From positions 1-64,000 of the forward strand of contig NZ_JAHESF010000008.1 in assembly GCF_018598225.1 (NCBI RefSeq): a stretch of 64,000 nucleotides of DNA, in the 5' to 3' direction. This DNA comes from Chryseosolibacter histidinae. GTDB taxonomy: Bacteria > Bacteroidota > Bacteroidia > Cytophagales > Cyclobacteriaceae. Position numbers and translations under genes: made by a program. Positions 15,558 through 24,778 of this stretch are shown piece after piece. Below the pieces are notes generated by a model. It saw nothing but the letters and a program-made list of their open reading frames with translations, searched no databases and had not been told where the DNA came from. The stretch's first letter is position 1; each line of letters opens with the position of its first letter.

Positions 15558-17753
15558 ATGAAGCTTAATAAAAATCTCGTCTTTTATATTCTGATCATCA
15601 TTGTGTTCGGTGCGCTGATGTACTGGATCACGCAGGAAGGTGAGAAACTCGAATTGGCCAGGGCAGCCGACGTTCCGAAGCAGACAACGGAAGGGCCACA
15701 GGCAAAACCTTTCAACCTCTTTCTCGACGCGTTCAGCCACAACCTCGTTCATCCGTTGGCGGTGCTCATTCTCCAGATCACCTCGATCATTCTTGTCTCC
15801 AGGATCTTCGGTTATATCTTCAACAAGATCGGCCAGCCTACGGTGATCGGTGAGATCGTTGCCGGCATTGTGCTGGGGCCTTCTTTATTGGGCCTGTTCT
15901 TTCCCGAATTTTCCGGTTTTATCTTCCCGAAAGGATCGCTGCCCAACCTCCAGTTCCTGAGCCAGGTGGGGCTGATCCTCTTCATGTTCGTCATCGGCAT
16001 GGAGCTCGACCTGAAGGTACTGCGCAACCAGGCACATGATGCTGTGGTGATCAGCCACGCCAGCATTGTTATTCCGTATTTCCTGGGCATGGGGCTGGCT
16101 TACTACATGTACGAAGATTTCGCGCCCGACAATATCTCGTTCCTTTCGTTCGCCTTGTTCATGGGCATTGCCATGAGCATCACCGCTTTTCCCGTGCTGG
16201 CGCGTGTGATCCAGGAACGTGACCTCACCAAAACGAAGCTCGGCAGCATTGCCATCACCTGCGCTGCCGCGGATGATGTTACGGCCTGGTGTATCCTGGC
16301 CGCCGTGATCGCCATTGTAAAAGCCGGCACTTTTGTCAGCGCTCTGTATACCATCGTGCTCGCGTTGCTGTATGTGCTCGCCATGATCTTTTTGGTTCAG
16401 CCCTTCCTGAAAAAGGTAGGCGATGTTTATTCAGAGCGGGAGACCATCAGCAAGACCATTGTGGCGGTAGCTTTTCTCATCCTGCTGGCATCGGCGTACC
16501 TGGCGGAGATCATCGGTATCCATGCCTTGTTCGGCGCTTTTCTGGCGGGCGTGATCATGCCACCGAATTTCGGGTTCAGACGCGTGATGATGGAAAAAAT
16601 TGAAGATGTAAGTCTCGTGCTGTTGCTGCCCCTGTTTTTTGTATTCACCGGCCTCCGAACACAGATCGGACTGCTGAATGAAACACACCTCTGGTCTGTG
16701 TGCGCTGTGATCATTCTCACCGCGGTGGCGGGCAAGTTCGGCGGAAGCACGTTCGCGGCACGGGTGGTAGGACAAAGCTGGAAAGAAAGTCTCTCCATCG
16801 GTGCGCTGATGAATACACGCGGGCTGATGGAGCTCATTGTGCTGAACATCGGCTATGACCTGGGCGTGCTCACCCCCGAAGTATTTGCGATGATGGTGAT
16901 CATGGCGCTGGTGACCACCTTCATGACCGGCCCTGCCCTCGACCTGATCAATTATGTTTTTCCAGATCGCGATGCAGCCACCGCCCCGAATGGCGGAAAA
17001 TTTTTCAAGATCCTGATCTCTTTCGGTCCGGCCATCAAAGGAAAAAAACTACTGCGCCTTGCCGACCAGCTCACGCATAAAAAGACCGAGGAGGCAGACA
17101 TGACCGCCTTTCACCTTACGCCCAGCGCCGACATCAATCCCAAGGAGGCCCGGGAATATGAGCACGAGAGCTTCAGGCTTGTGCGGCACGAAGCACAAAG
17201 CCTCGGCATCAAGGTGAAGACCGTGTACCGGGCTACCAACGACATCAACAAGGAGATCACCCGAGAGGCGAACAAGGGGAAATATGACCTGTTGCTGGTG
17301 GGCGGATCGCACTCACTGTTCAGCGGCGACGATGTGTTAGGCGGCAAGGTGAAAAATTTCCTGGAAGACACCACGGGGCATGTAGGCGTTCTTGTAGACA
17401 AGGATTTTGAAGTGGCAGACCGGATCCTGGTGGCCTTACAAGATTTCAACGATCTTTTCCTGATCTCGTTCGCCGAGCGGTTCATCCAGAACAACAATGC
17501 CCGGGTAACCCTGTATGACCCCAACCGGTTGCTGAAATCCAACATGATCTTCAGCATGGCGGTAGACAAGATCAACGCCGAGAACACCCAACAGGTCCAG
17601 CTTCACGAGCACCATACCCTCACTACCGAGTTCCTGGCGGGTTTTAACCTGGTGATGGTCAGCTACTCGGGCTGGAAAGACCTGACCCGCACCAAAGAGC
17701 GCTGGCTGACACAGACACCTTCTGTGCTCATCCTCAAGCCGCAGCGCAAGTGA
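15558..17753 (+). CDS. Cation/proton antiporter (CPA2, KefB-like) with C-terminal UspA-like region
   Basis: 731 residues. A first hydrophobic segment (about 8-24) precedes a linker. The Na+/H+ exchanger domain then covers about 65-480 with some 12 TM helices; IGEIVAGIVLGPSLLG and the ion-site region CAAADDVTAWCILA (paired Asp) are diagnostic of CPA2 antiporters. The last 230 residues are soluble and resemble tandem universal-stress-protein domains (KYDLLLVGGSHS), a fusion common in Bacteroidota. It exchanges Na+ or K+ for H+ across the inner membrane. Ion choice cannot be told from sequence. Confidence 0.9.
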   Translation: MKLNKNLVFYILIIIVFGALMYWITQEGEKLELARAADVPKQTTEGPQAKPFNLFLDAFSHNLVHPLAVLILQITSIILVSRIFGYIFNKIGQPTVIGEIVAGIVLGPSLLGLFFPEFSGFIFPKGSLPNLQFLSQVGLILFMFVIGMELDLKVLRNQAHDAVVISHASIVIPYFLGMGLAYYMYEDFAPDNISFLSFALFMGIAMSITAFPVLARVIQERDLTKTKLGSIAITCAAADDVTAWCILAAVIAIVKAGTFVSALYTIVLALLYVLAMIFLVQPFLKKVGDVYSERETISKTIVAVAFLILLASAYLAEIIGIHALFGAFLAGVIMPPNFGFRRVMMEKIEDVSLVLLLPLFFVFTGLRTQIGLLNETHLWSVCAVIILTAVAGKFGGSTFAARVVGQSWKESLSIGALMNTRGLMELIVLNIGYDLGVLTPEVFAMMVIMALVTTFMTGPALDLINYVFPDRDAATAPNGGKFFKILISFGPAIKGKKLLRLADQLTHKKTEEADMTAFHLTPSADINPKEAREYEHESFRLVRHEAQSLGIKVKTVYRATNDINKEITREANKGKYDLLLVGGSHSLFSGDDVLGGKVKNFLEDTTGHVGVLVDKDFEVADRILVALQDFNDLFLISFAERFIQNNNARVTLYDPNRLLKSNMIFSMAVDKINAENTQQVQLHEHHTLTTEFLAGFNLVMVSYSGWKDLTRTKERWLTQTPSVLILKPQRK

Positions 17754-17814
17754 CCCTAACAGGCGTTCCGGTTTTAAAGTTAATCCGGCGTTTTAAATCC
17801 CAGAAATACTGCTC

Positions 17815-17822
17815 TATCTTTG
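17815..17822 (+). promoter_or_regulatory. Promoter -7 box for glyS, almost touching the start codon
   Basis: TATCTTTG matches TAnnTTTG exactly and ends 6 bases before the glyS ATG. A transcript begun the usual distance downstream would start at about 17826, leaving only a few leader bases. Confidence 0.65.
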
Positions 17823-17828
17823 CCTTCT

Positions 17829-19373
17829 ATGGCGAATCAAGAAGACAACCTTTTTAAGAATGTTATATCCCATGCCAAGGAGTATGGATTTATTTTTCCT
17901 TCAAGCGAGATCTATGACGGCCTCAGCGCTGTTTACGACTATGGCCAGAACGGCGCAGAGCTGAAGAACAATATCAAAGAATATTGGTGGAAGTTCATGA
18001 CCCTGCTGCACGACAACATCGTGGGCATCGACGCCGCCATCTTCATGCACCCCACCACCTGGAAAGCTTCCGGCCACGTTGACGCCTTCAACGATCCGAT
18101 GGTAGACAACAAAGATTCTAAAAAACGTTATCGCGCCGATGTGCTGGTGGAAGACGCCATCGCCAAAATGGAAGAGAAGATCGACAAGGAAGTGGAGAAG
18201 GCAGCCAAACGTTTCGGCGAATCATTCGACGCGGCCATGTTCAAGTCTACAAACCCGCGTGTGCTGGAATACCAAAAGAAGATAGATGAGACCAACGCGC
18301 GGCTGAAAGATGCCATGAGCAACGGTGACATGGCTGGCATGAAGCAGCTGATCATCGACCTGGAGATCACCGACCCTGTTTCAGGCACTAAAAACTGGAC
18401 AGACGTGCGGCAGTTCAACCTGATGTTCTCAACAGAGATCGGCTCGCTTGCCGAAGACGCCAGCAAGATCTACCTGCGCCCCGAGACCGCGCAAGGCATC
18501 TTTGTCAATTTCCTGAACGTGCAGAAGACCGGCCGGATGAAGATCCCTTTTGGTATCGCCCAGATCGGCAAAGCATTCAGGAACGAGATCGTTGCCCGCC
18601 AGTTCATTTTCCGCATGCGTGAATTCGAGCAGATGGAGATGCAGTTCTTTGTGAAACCCGGCGAAGAAATGAAGTGGTACGAGTTCTGGAAAGAAAAACG
18701 GTTGAAGTGGCACCTCGCCCTGGGCCTGGGCAATGACAACTACCGTTACCACGACCATTTGAACCTGGCGCACTATGCCAACGCAGCCTGCGACATCCAG
18801 TTCAACTTCCCGATGGGCTTTAAAGAGCTTGAAGGCATTCACTCACGCACCGACTTCGACCTGAAGAGCCATGAGAAGTACTCAGGCAAAAAACTGCAAT
18901 ACTTCGATCCGGAAGATACCCAGAACTTCATCCCCTACGTTGTAGAAACTTCTGTAGGCCTTGACCGGTGCTTTCTGGGCATTCTCTCCAAATCGTACCA
19001 GGAAGAAAAGCTCGAAGACGGCTCAGACCGTGTAGTGCTGCGCATACCGGCACCGCTGGCGCCCAACAAGGTTGCCATTCTGCCACTGACGAAAAAAGAT
19101 GGGCTGCCGGAGAAAGCGCAGGCCATCATGAACGATCTGAAATACGACCTGCGCTGCTTCTATGAAGAAAAGGATGCGATCGGAAAACGATACAGAAGGC
19201 AGGATGCGATCGGCACACCTTACTGCATCACGATCGACCACCAGACCCTGGAAGACGATACGGTAACCATCCGCGACCGCGACAGCATGAAGCAGGAGCG
19301 CGTGCGGATCGCCGATGTGCGATCAAAACTTATCGACGCCTGCTCGATCAACAATCTTTTAAGGAAGATCTAA
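17829..19373 (+). CDS. glyS: Glycyl-tRNA synthetase (single-chain, alpha2 type)
   Basis: Class II synthetase, 514 residues starting MANQEDNLFKNVISHAKEYG. A TTG nine bases upstream would lengthen it but overlaps the promoter box. Motif 2 is visible as FRNEIVARQFIFRMREFEQM and motif 3 as ETSVGLDRCFLGILS. The glycine-specific RPETAQGIFVNF is present, and the C-terminal anticodon-binding domain starts at about 410. This is the eukaryote/archaea-like dimeric form used by Bacteroidota, not the alpha2beta2 enzyme. The next gene begins 3 bases after its stop. Confidence 0.95.
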   Translation: MANQEDNLFKNVISHAKEYGFIFPSSEIYDGLSAVYDYGQNGAELKNNIKEYWWKFMTLLHDNIVGIDAAIFMHPTTWKASGHVDAFNDPMVDNKDSKKRYRADVLVEDAIAKMEEKIDKEVEKAAKRFGESFDAAMFKSTNPRVLEYQKKIDETNARLKDAMSNGDMAGMKQLIIDLEITDPVSGTKNWTDVRQFNLMFSTEIGSLAEDASKIYLRPETAQGIFVNFLNVQKTGRMKIPFGIAQIGKAFRNEIVARQFIFRMREFEQMEMQFFVKPGEEMKWYEFWKEKRLKWHLALGLGNDNYRYHDHLNLAHYANAACDIQFNFPMGFKELEGIHSRTDFDLKSHEKYSGKKLQYFDPEDTQNFIPYVVETSVGLDRCFLGILSKSYQEEKLEDGSDRVVLRIPAPLAPNKVAILPLTKKDGLPEKAQAIMNDLKYDLRCFYEEKDAIGKRYRRQDAIGTPYCITIDHQTLEDDTVTIRDRDSMKQERVRIADVRSKLIDACSINNLLRKI

Positions 19374-19376
19374 AAC

Positions 19377-20174
19377 ATGGTCATCTTTCTGATCTTCACG
19401 GGAGTAGTAGCGCTGGTTGTCTATTACTTCAAACATGAGGTCAGAGAGAGCTATGTGTATGCGGGCCAGAAAGCGGCACCGGTAAAAACGCTGCTGCTTC
19501 CTGTACCGATCCGGTATAAGGAGATCCTGCAAAAATACTTTGCTTACTACCAGAAGCTGTCGCCGGAAAACAAGACCCGGTTTGAGAAAAAGGTAGTGCA
19601 GTTCATTTACGGAAAACGGTTCATTCCCCGGCAGGTAGATGAGGTGACGATCGAAGCCAGGGTGCTGATCGCGGCCTCGGCAGTGCAGCTCACCTTCGGG
19701 TTGCCGAATATCTATCTCAGCTACTTCACCAAGATCCTCGTTTATCCAAACGATTATTATTCATCCATCACCAAACGTTATCACAAGGGTGAGGTGAACC
19801 CGCGCTTCGGCATCATTGTGCTGTCGTGGCAAAGCTTCATCGACGGATACATCCAACCAAACGACTCGAAAAACCTTGGCCTTCACGAGATGGCCCATGC
19901 GCTTCGGCTGGAGGTGATGATCCGCAGCGAAGACTTTCCTCCGTTCGAAGAGGAGATGCTGGCGCAGTTCGATCTTTATGCGCATCGTATCTGCAACGAT
20001 CCCGTATTCGCTACACAAACATTTTTCAGGCCTTACGCCTGCACCAACGAGCATGAGTTCTTCAGCGTTGCCGTGGAGAATTTTTTTGAACGCAGCGAGC
20101 AGTTCAAGAAAGAGCTGCCGGATCTGTACCAGGTGATGGTGAAACTTCTCGGACAGGATCCGTTGGTACTTTAA
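19377..20174 (+). CDS. MtfA-like zinc metallopeptidase
   Basis: 265 residues. A single TM helix at 1-18 anchors it. The zinc site HEMAH (in LGLHEMAHALRLEV) and the downstream HEFFSVAVENFFE give the HExxH + E arrangement of MtfA (glucose-uptake regulator peptidase) family proteins. The preceding region VLIAASAVQLTFGLPNIYLSYF is also typical. Its substrate is unknown; in enteric bacteria MtfA binds the Mlc repressor, which is not evident here. It is tightly linked to glyS (3-base gap), probably only by transcription. Confidence 0.85.
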   Translation: MVIFLIFTGVVALVVYYFKHEVRESYVYAGQKAAPVKTLLLPVPIRYKEILQKYFAYYQKLSPENKTRFEKKVVQFIYGKRFIPRQVDEVTIEARVLIAASAVQLTFGLPNIYLSYFTKILVYPNDYYSSITKRYHKGEVNPRFGIIVLSWQSFIDGYIQPNDSKNLGLHEMAHALRLEVMIRSEDFPPFEEEMLAQFDLYAHRICNDPVFATQTFFRPYACTNEHEFFSVAVENFFERSEQFKKELPDLYQVMVKLLGQDPLVL

Positions 20175-20192
20175 TCATATTCAATTCGAGTT

Positions 20193-20264
20193 GCGGAAGT
20201 AACTTCCGCTTGGGAGAGAGAAGCTTCGAATGAGATTTCTTGGTGCGCACGGAAGAAACTTCCG
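20193..20264. repeat. Pair of GGAAG...CTTCC palindromes
   Basis: The gap between the peptidase and ribD genes carries gcggaagtaacttccgc (20193-20209, perfect) and cggaagaaacttccg (20250-20264). A related palindrome (gccgggaagttcacttccgggc) is at 58058-58079. They look like small REP units. They lie where two genes converge and may act in termination, although no U-run follows. Confidence 0.55.
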
Positions 20265-20317
20265 CGCGAGATCGGGTTCCGCGAAGGCGGGCCTTAGGGT
20301 GGAGACGTGCGGGCGTA

Positions 20318-21334
20318 TTACGGGCGGAATATCTTCAACGTATCAGACTGGATTTTGTGTTGCTCTATCAATTTTGCATTCATGCGGGGCGCGGATATTC
20401 CTTTGCCGAACGTTACCGGAGCTGTAAATACCCTTGCTTCATCCCACAATCCCTGATCGATGAACAGTTGCAGGGTTTGTGCGCCGCCTTCGATGATCAC
20501 AGATTGGATCTTGCGGTGGTAAAGATCGGTGACAAGCGCTTGCAAAAAATCTTCAGCCGGGAGCTTGACGAATGAGAGGTTAGGTCTTTCTTCACTTCTA
20601 ACAGTGTTGTAGCAGATGGTGCGCTGCGTACCATCAAACAGGTGTAACGTTGGGTTGAGCTTCAGGAATCGGTCGATCACAATCCTTATCGGGTCGCGGC
20701 CTGTCCAGCTGCGTACGTTGAGCCTGGGGTTGTCATGTTGTGCGGTACGTATGCCTACCAGCACGGCATCTTCTTCGGTTCGCCACCGGTGCACCCATTG
20801 GCGTGAAAGCTCGTTGCTGATCCACTTCGAGTCGAAGTTCTCACGGGCAACAAAACCATCTGCGGTCTCTGCCCATTTCAGGATCATGTACGGCTGCTGC
20901 CGCTCCATGAAAGTGAAGAAACGCCTGTTAAGCTCGCGTCCCTCATCGCTGAGCACATCAGTAATAACTTCAATACCCGCGGCCTGAAGCTTTTTCATGC
21001 CCCTGCCGGCAACAAGCGGATTGGAATCGAGGTTGGCGATCACCACCTTTTTTACTTTTTCAGCAATCAGCATATCGGCGCACGGTGGCGTTTTTCCGAA
21101 GTGCGAGCAGGGCTCGAGAGTTACGTAAACAGTACTGTGCGACAACAGCATTTTATCGGTGACATCGCGCACAGCATTCACTTCGGCATGGGCCTCCCCG
21201 TATTTCTTATGCCAGCCTTCGCCGATGATCACACCCTCATGCACGATCACACAGCCCACCAGTGGGTTCGGGCTCACATGACCACGGCCCAGGGTAGCCA
21301 GCTCCAGCGCACGCCGCATAAAAATCTCGTCCAT
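20318..21334 (-). CDS. ribD: Bifunctional riboflavin biosynthesis deaminase/reductase
   Basis: Second and third steps of riboflavin synthesis: deamination of the diaminopyrimidine, then NADPH reduction of its ribosyl group. The start MDEIFMRRALELATLG gives 338 residues; an ATG 21 bases upstream is also possible. The N-terminal deaminase has the zinc site HAE (YGEAHAEVNAV) and PCSHFGKTPPCADML. The C-terminal reductase begins near MILKWAETADGFVA and contains SNELSRQWVHRWR. It is divergent from prmC, sharing a very short promoter region. Confidence 0.93.
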   Translation of the reverse strand: MDEIFMRRALELATLGRGHVSPNPLVGCVIVHEGVIIGEGWHKKYGEAHAEVNAVRDVTDKMLLSHSTVYVTLEPCSHFGKTPPCADMLIAEKVKKVVIANLDSNPLVAGRGMKKLQAAGIEVITDVLSDEGRELNRRFFTFMERQQPYMILKWAETADGFVARENFDSKWISNELSRQWVHRWRTEEDAVLVGIRTAQHDNPRLNVRSWTGRDPIRIVIDRFLKLNPTLHLFDGTQRTICYNTVRSEERPNLSFVKLPAEDFLQALVTDLYHRKIQSVIIEGGAQTLQLFIDQGLWDEARVFTAPVTFGKGISAPRMNAKLIEQHKIQSDTLKIFRP

Positions 21335-21360
21335 ATGATGATGTTGGGTAGGCATTGCCT

Positions 21361-21376
21361 TATTATTGCAAAGATT
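21361..21376. promoter_or_regulatory. Back-to-back -7 boxes of the divergent prmC and ribD promoters
   Basis: TATTATTG (21361-21368, plus strand, one mismatch to TAnnTTTG) directly abuts AATCTTTG read on the minus strand (21369-21376, one mismatch). If both are used, RNA polymerase could occupy only one at a time. Confidence 0.4.
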
Positions 21377-21384
21377 GCCAAGCC

Positions 21385-22230
21385 ATGAACAATTCCAAAC
21401 TGTTGTTTTACGATTTCGTTAAAGCGATCACCCTGCCCGAAAGCAGGGAAGAAATACAGGGCATTGCTTATCTCGTGTTTGAAAATCTGCTGGGGCTCTC
21501 CAAAGCCCAGATCCTGGCCGAAAAGACCATTACAGTTTCACCATCTCATGAGGCGAAGCTGCGGGACGCCGTGCAGCGCATCAACCAACATGAGCCTGTG
21601 CAATATGTGCTGGGTGAAGCGGATTTTTTTGGCCGCAAGTTTCAGGTAAGTCCGGCTGTGCTGATCCCCCGACCTGAAACGGAGGAGCTTGTACGTTTGA
21701 TCATTGACCGCACTACAACGGATGAGCCCAAGATCCTTGACATCGGCACGGGAAGCGGATGTATACCTATAACCCTGGCGCTGGAGATCGCCGGATCTAT
21801 CGTTTACGCTACGGATGTTAGCACTGCGGCATTGGCGGTGGCGAAAGACAATGCCATAAAACTCAACGCCAGAGTCACGTTCATGGAACACGACATCCTC
21901 AAAGAGGAGCTCACGTTGCGCGCACTTGATGTAGTGGTGAGCAACCCGCCTTACATCGCACCAGAAGAGCAGCGCGATATGAAAAGCAATGTGGTTGATC
22001 ACGAACCCCACCTCGCACTTTTTACCCCCGTAGATGATCCGCTGATCTTTTACCGGACCATCGTTAACAAAGCAAAAGCTGCCCTCAGGAGCGGAGGATT
22101 ATTATGCATGGAGATCAACGAACGGTATGGCGAAGCGGTGCTCGAATTGCTTACAGCTGCCGGATATAAAGACGTACAAATTATAAAAGACCTGTCGGGC
22201 AAAGACAGAATCGTGAAGGGATTGCTTTAA
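21385..22230 (+). CDS. prmC: Release factor glutamine methyltransferase
   Basis: 281 residues starting MNNSKLLFYDFVKAI; the frame is open 30 bases further upstream, but that overlaps the promoter region. It methylates the glutamine of the GGQ motif in RF1 and RF2. The N-terminal helical domain is followed by the SAM-binding motif ILDIGTGSGCIPITLAL and the catalytic NPPY (VVSNPPYIAPEEQ), both diagnostic. The region SNVVDHEPHLALFTPVDDPL is also conserved in PrmC. Cytoplasmic. Confidence 0.95.
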   Translation: MNNSKLLFYDFVKAITLPESREEIQGIAYLVFENLLGLSKAQILAEKTITVSPSHEAKLRDAVQRINQHEPVQYVLGEADFFGRKFQVSPAVLIPRPETEELVRLIIDRTTTDEPKILDIGTGSGCIPITLALEIAGSIVYATDVSTAALAVAKDNAIKLNARVTFMEHDILKEELTLRALDVVVSNPPYIAPEEQRDMKSNVVDHEPHLALFTPVDDPLIFYRTIVNKAKAALRSGGLLCMEINERYGEAVLELLTAAGYKDVQIIKDLSGKDRIVKGLL

Positions 22231-22232
22231 AA

Positions 22233-22318
22233 AAACTTCGTGGTGCTTCGTGCCCCTGATGCCGTTGTGTTGAATAACCGTAAAACACCACAAAGGCACG
22301 AGGAACACAAAGCACCAC
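22233..22318. repeat. Intergenic inverted-arm element (CTTCGTGGTG word)
   Basis: acttcgtggtgcttcgtgcc at the left and ggcacgaggaacacaaagcaccacaaag at the right are inverted copies made of repeats of cttcgtg(gtg). The element fills the 102 bases between the convergent prmC and lipoprotein genes. It could fold into one long hairpin and may serve as a two-way terminator. Confidence 0.65.
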
Positions 22319-22332
22319 AAAGAGAGCTTAGG

Positions 22333-23874
22333 TTAATTATAATAATATCGCGTTTCTGATTTCGCCGGGGTCTTTTTATAATGCGTAGTCATCACCGTGG
22401 GATATCCATCGGCATCGTACTCATAAGTATAGACCATGGGTATCATTGTAGGGAAGGCACACCCGGTATACACTACATCTTCCGTTAGCCTGTTGTTCAC
22501 AGAATAATTGCGCAGCAGGAAGTCGACATAACCCACATGCTTCAAAGGGTTGATGTTCTTGTCGTAGAAATAACTTCCTTCGCTGCAAAGCTGGCTTCCC
22601 CGGGTGGTCTTATCGGTTTGAATGTTCTTCCATTTGTAGAAGAATTCGTATTGAAATCCCTGTCCGTTAGAAAAAGTGTACGCGGCGTTGATCAGCCTGT
22701 CGGTATAATTGTAGGTGAAGTCTACCGCCGCACTTTCAACACCGTTCTTCAGCTCCACAATACGAGACACGTTGCCGTTATCCTCATAATCGTAACCGTA
22801 TACAAGATCGGCGCTGGTGGCACCCTGCTGAAAATACAGGATCATATTTACCCTTCCGGCGATGTAGTTGAATTTGGCATAACGTTCAGGAACAAATGAA
22901 TCCGTTTCCTTCACATACCTGTAGTGCGTGAGCCTGGTCACCTTTCCGGCAGCATCGTACTCGTAGCCGATCTTGGACTGAGGCTCCATGGTGTGTGAAC
23001 CGGGATTTTCCGGATCAGCGGTCGTAAAATAGCTGATGTAATGAGAGATCTTCTTCGGTGCTGCAGCGCCGCCCAGCACGTACGTAACGGGTTGAGGGCC
23101 GTCTTCACGATTTGCCCAGAGGTATTCTCTTTTGAAGATCTGCTGGTCATAGATCCCCCACTGGCGAAGCTCGATGGTATAAAGATCCAGGCCTGCGTTG
23201 ATCTCGAGCACATTATCGGCGGGACCGACATAATCAAATTCCTTTTTCCATTTCTCGACCTTGAGCGAGTCAAATCCTCTTACCACAAGCTTTGTATCAA
23301 CATCGAGGTAATCGGTATTACCAACGCGAAGTTGTACTTTCACTTTGATCTTCATCGTTTCGGGAGCATCCACCACTTCAAAACCGAAGCTTGCGTATCC
23401 AAAGCTCTGGGGCTTATCCAGTGCCGTAACCGTCAGCACCTGTGGCTTCACTTCAACGCTGGCATTCGCGGTGACTGTAAAATCCAGCGGAAGCGGATCA
23501 TTCACGGCAGCAGCCTTTTCAGAACCTTCCAGTGGCGTGGCGTGGATCACTTTGTTGTCGCTGTTCAGCACGAGAAATTTAGTGATGGAATAACGTCCTA
23601 CCGTGAGCGCTAAACTTTCCGTAACATAACCCTGTCCGAATTGCAGCAAGTCGAGCTTTTTGTTCTCCAACACAACATTCCCCTGATTGTCTTCCAGTGT
23701 CAGCAGCAATGATGCGGGCGTACTTTCCGCCGACTGACGTCCATCTTCTGCGGTTTTAGCGCCTACCACAAAAGAAACCTGGCCATCCTTTTCGGTAATG
23801 GCCTCTTCACGATCACAGCTTAAGCTGCTCACGAGCAAAACGAGAAATAAAAAATGTTTGAATGAGGTTTTCAT
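22333..23874 (-). CDS. Lipoprotein with YD/RHS-like repeats, function unknown
   Basis: 513 residues starting MKTSFKHFLFLVLLVSSLSC, a signal peptide with the lipobox SSLSC, so it is probably anchored in the outer or inner membrane by its cysteine. Residues 20-270 form a beta-rich region of no recognised family. From about 290 the sequence has YD-type repeats, such as YEYDAAGKVTRLTHYRY, YGYDYEDNGNVSRIVELKNG and YEYDADGYPTVM, like those of RHS-type shells and of Bacteroidota DUF4595-like lipoproteins. No catalytic motif is seen. Upstream ATG codons exist, but the lipoprotein signal fixes the start. Confidence 0.75.
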   Translation of the reverse strand: MKTSFKHFLFLVLLVSSLSCDREEAITEKDGQVSFVVGAKTAEDGRQSAESTPASLLLTLEDNQGNVVLENKKLDLLQFGQGYVTESLALTVGRYSITKFLVLNSDNKVIHATPLEGSEKAAAVNDPLPLDFTVTANASVEVKPQVLTVTALDKPQSFGYASFGFEVVDAPETMKIKVKVQLRVGNTDYLDVDTKLVVRGFDSLKVEKWKKEFDYVGPADNVLEINAGLDLYTIELRQWGIYDQQIFKREYLWANREDGPQPVTYVLGGAAAPKKISHYISYFTTADPENPGSHTMEPQSKIGYEYDAAGKVTRLTHYRYVKETDSFVPERYAKFNYIAGRVNMILYFQQGATSADLVYGYDYEDNGNVSRIVELKNGVESAAVDFTYNYTDRLINAAYTFSNGQGFQYEFFYKWKNIQTDKTTRGSQLCSEGSYFYDKNINPLKHVGYVDFLLRNYSVNNRLTEDVVYTGCAFPTMIPMVYTYEYDADGYPTVMTTHYKKTPAKSETRYYYN

Positions 23875-24032
23875 TTTTTTAATGAGAGAATTATACGTTT
23901 CAACATGAATGGGTGCCTGGAAGCTTTGCAGTTCCACGGCGATACATATACTCCTGCCGGGCGGGATAAGTTGCTACAGGTGTACCGTATTTTGACTATG
24001 CAGGACGAAATACGGGGATCACCGTACTGGGA

Positions 24033-24130
24033 AGGTACGAGGTACGAAATACGAAATACGTGGAGCCTCGATTGTAAACCCTGCTTGTATTAATCGTACC
24101 TCGTTCCCGATAGCTATCGGGATCGTACCT
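24033..24130. repeat. GGTACGAG-arm element, copy A
   Basis: The left arm is ggtacgaggtacgaaatacgaaatacg, the core is tggagcctcgattgtaaacc followed by ctgcttgtat, and the right arm is cgtacctcg...atcgtacct. The palindrome cccgatagctatcggg lies in the right arm (24106-24121). The core is shared with copies at 28346 and 50194. The rest of this 271-base gap (23875-24032) holds no gene; it is the leader of the lipoprotein gene. Confidence 0.8.
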
Positions 24131-24145
24131 GTAGCTGGCAGTACT

Positions 24146-24778
24146 TCAAAAGCCGGACAAGCCGTGATCTTTAGCATACTGGATCAACTGGGCGAGGCTG
24201 GTGATCTTAAGCTTGCGTTTGATGTTGGTGCGATGGGTGTCTGCGGTGCGATCGCTGATGAAGAGCTCTTCGGCAATTTCTTTGTTGGTTTTTCCCTGAA
24301 CGATCAGTCGCAGGATCTGCTTTTCGCGATGGGTAAGGTCGTTGGCCTCTGTGTGCTGCGGTGATCGTCCGGGGCTTATGCCTTCGGTCACGAATCCGTC
24401 GCTGCTCAGGATCTTATGGATGCTCTCGATGAACACTTCGCGATCTACGTTCTTGAGCAGGTAGCCATTGGCGCCGGCAGCGATCATCCTGCTTACAAAA
24501 TGTGATTCATTGTGCATGGTCAGCACCATGGTTTTCACTTTCGGAAATTTCTGACAGATCGCCTTCACCGTTTCGAAGCCATCCATCTCGGGCATTTCGA
24601 TGTCAACGATACAAATATGAGGCAAAGGTTGCATGTTCTGCATCGCTTCGATGAGGGCTTTGCCTGAGTTTACTTTGCCCACCAGCAAAAATCCGTCGAT
24701 GCTCTGGATGAGTGTGGCCAGCCCTTCCAGCATCAGCTTATGATCGTCAGCAATAAAAATACGTACAGGTTCTTTCAT
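24146..24778 (-). CDS. NarL/FixJ-type response regulator
   Basis: 210 residues. The receiver domain (about 5-122) has the acidic pair in IADDHKLMLEG, the phospho-acceptor Asp in CIVDIEMPEMDGFE, the Thr in MVLTMHNE and the Lys in LLKNVDREV. The LuxR-type HTH (about 145-205) reads LTHREKQILRLIVQGKTNKE then IAEELFISDRTADTHRTNIK. Its ATG overlaps the stop of the TPR kinase gene by 4 bases, so the two are translationally coupled and form a two-component system. Target genes are unknown. Confidence 0.93.
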   Translation of the reverse strand: MKEPVRIFIADDHKLMLEGLATLIQSIDGFLLVGKVNSGKALIEAMQNMQPLPHICIVDIEMPEMDGFETVKAICQKFPKVKTMVLTMHNESHFVSRMIAAGANGYLLKNVDREVFIESIHKILSSDGFVTEGISPGRSPQHTEANDLTHREKQILRLIVQGKTNKEIAEELFISDRTADTHRTNIKRKLKITSLAQLIQYAKDHGLSGF

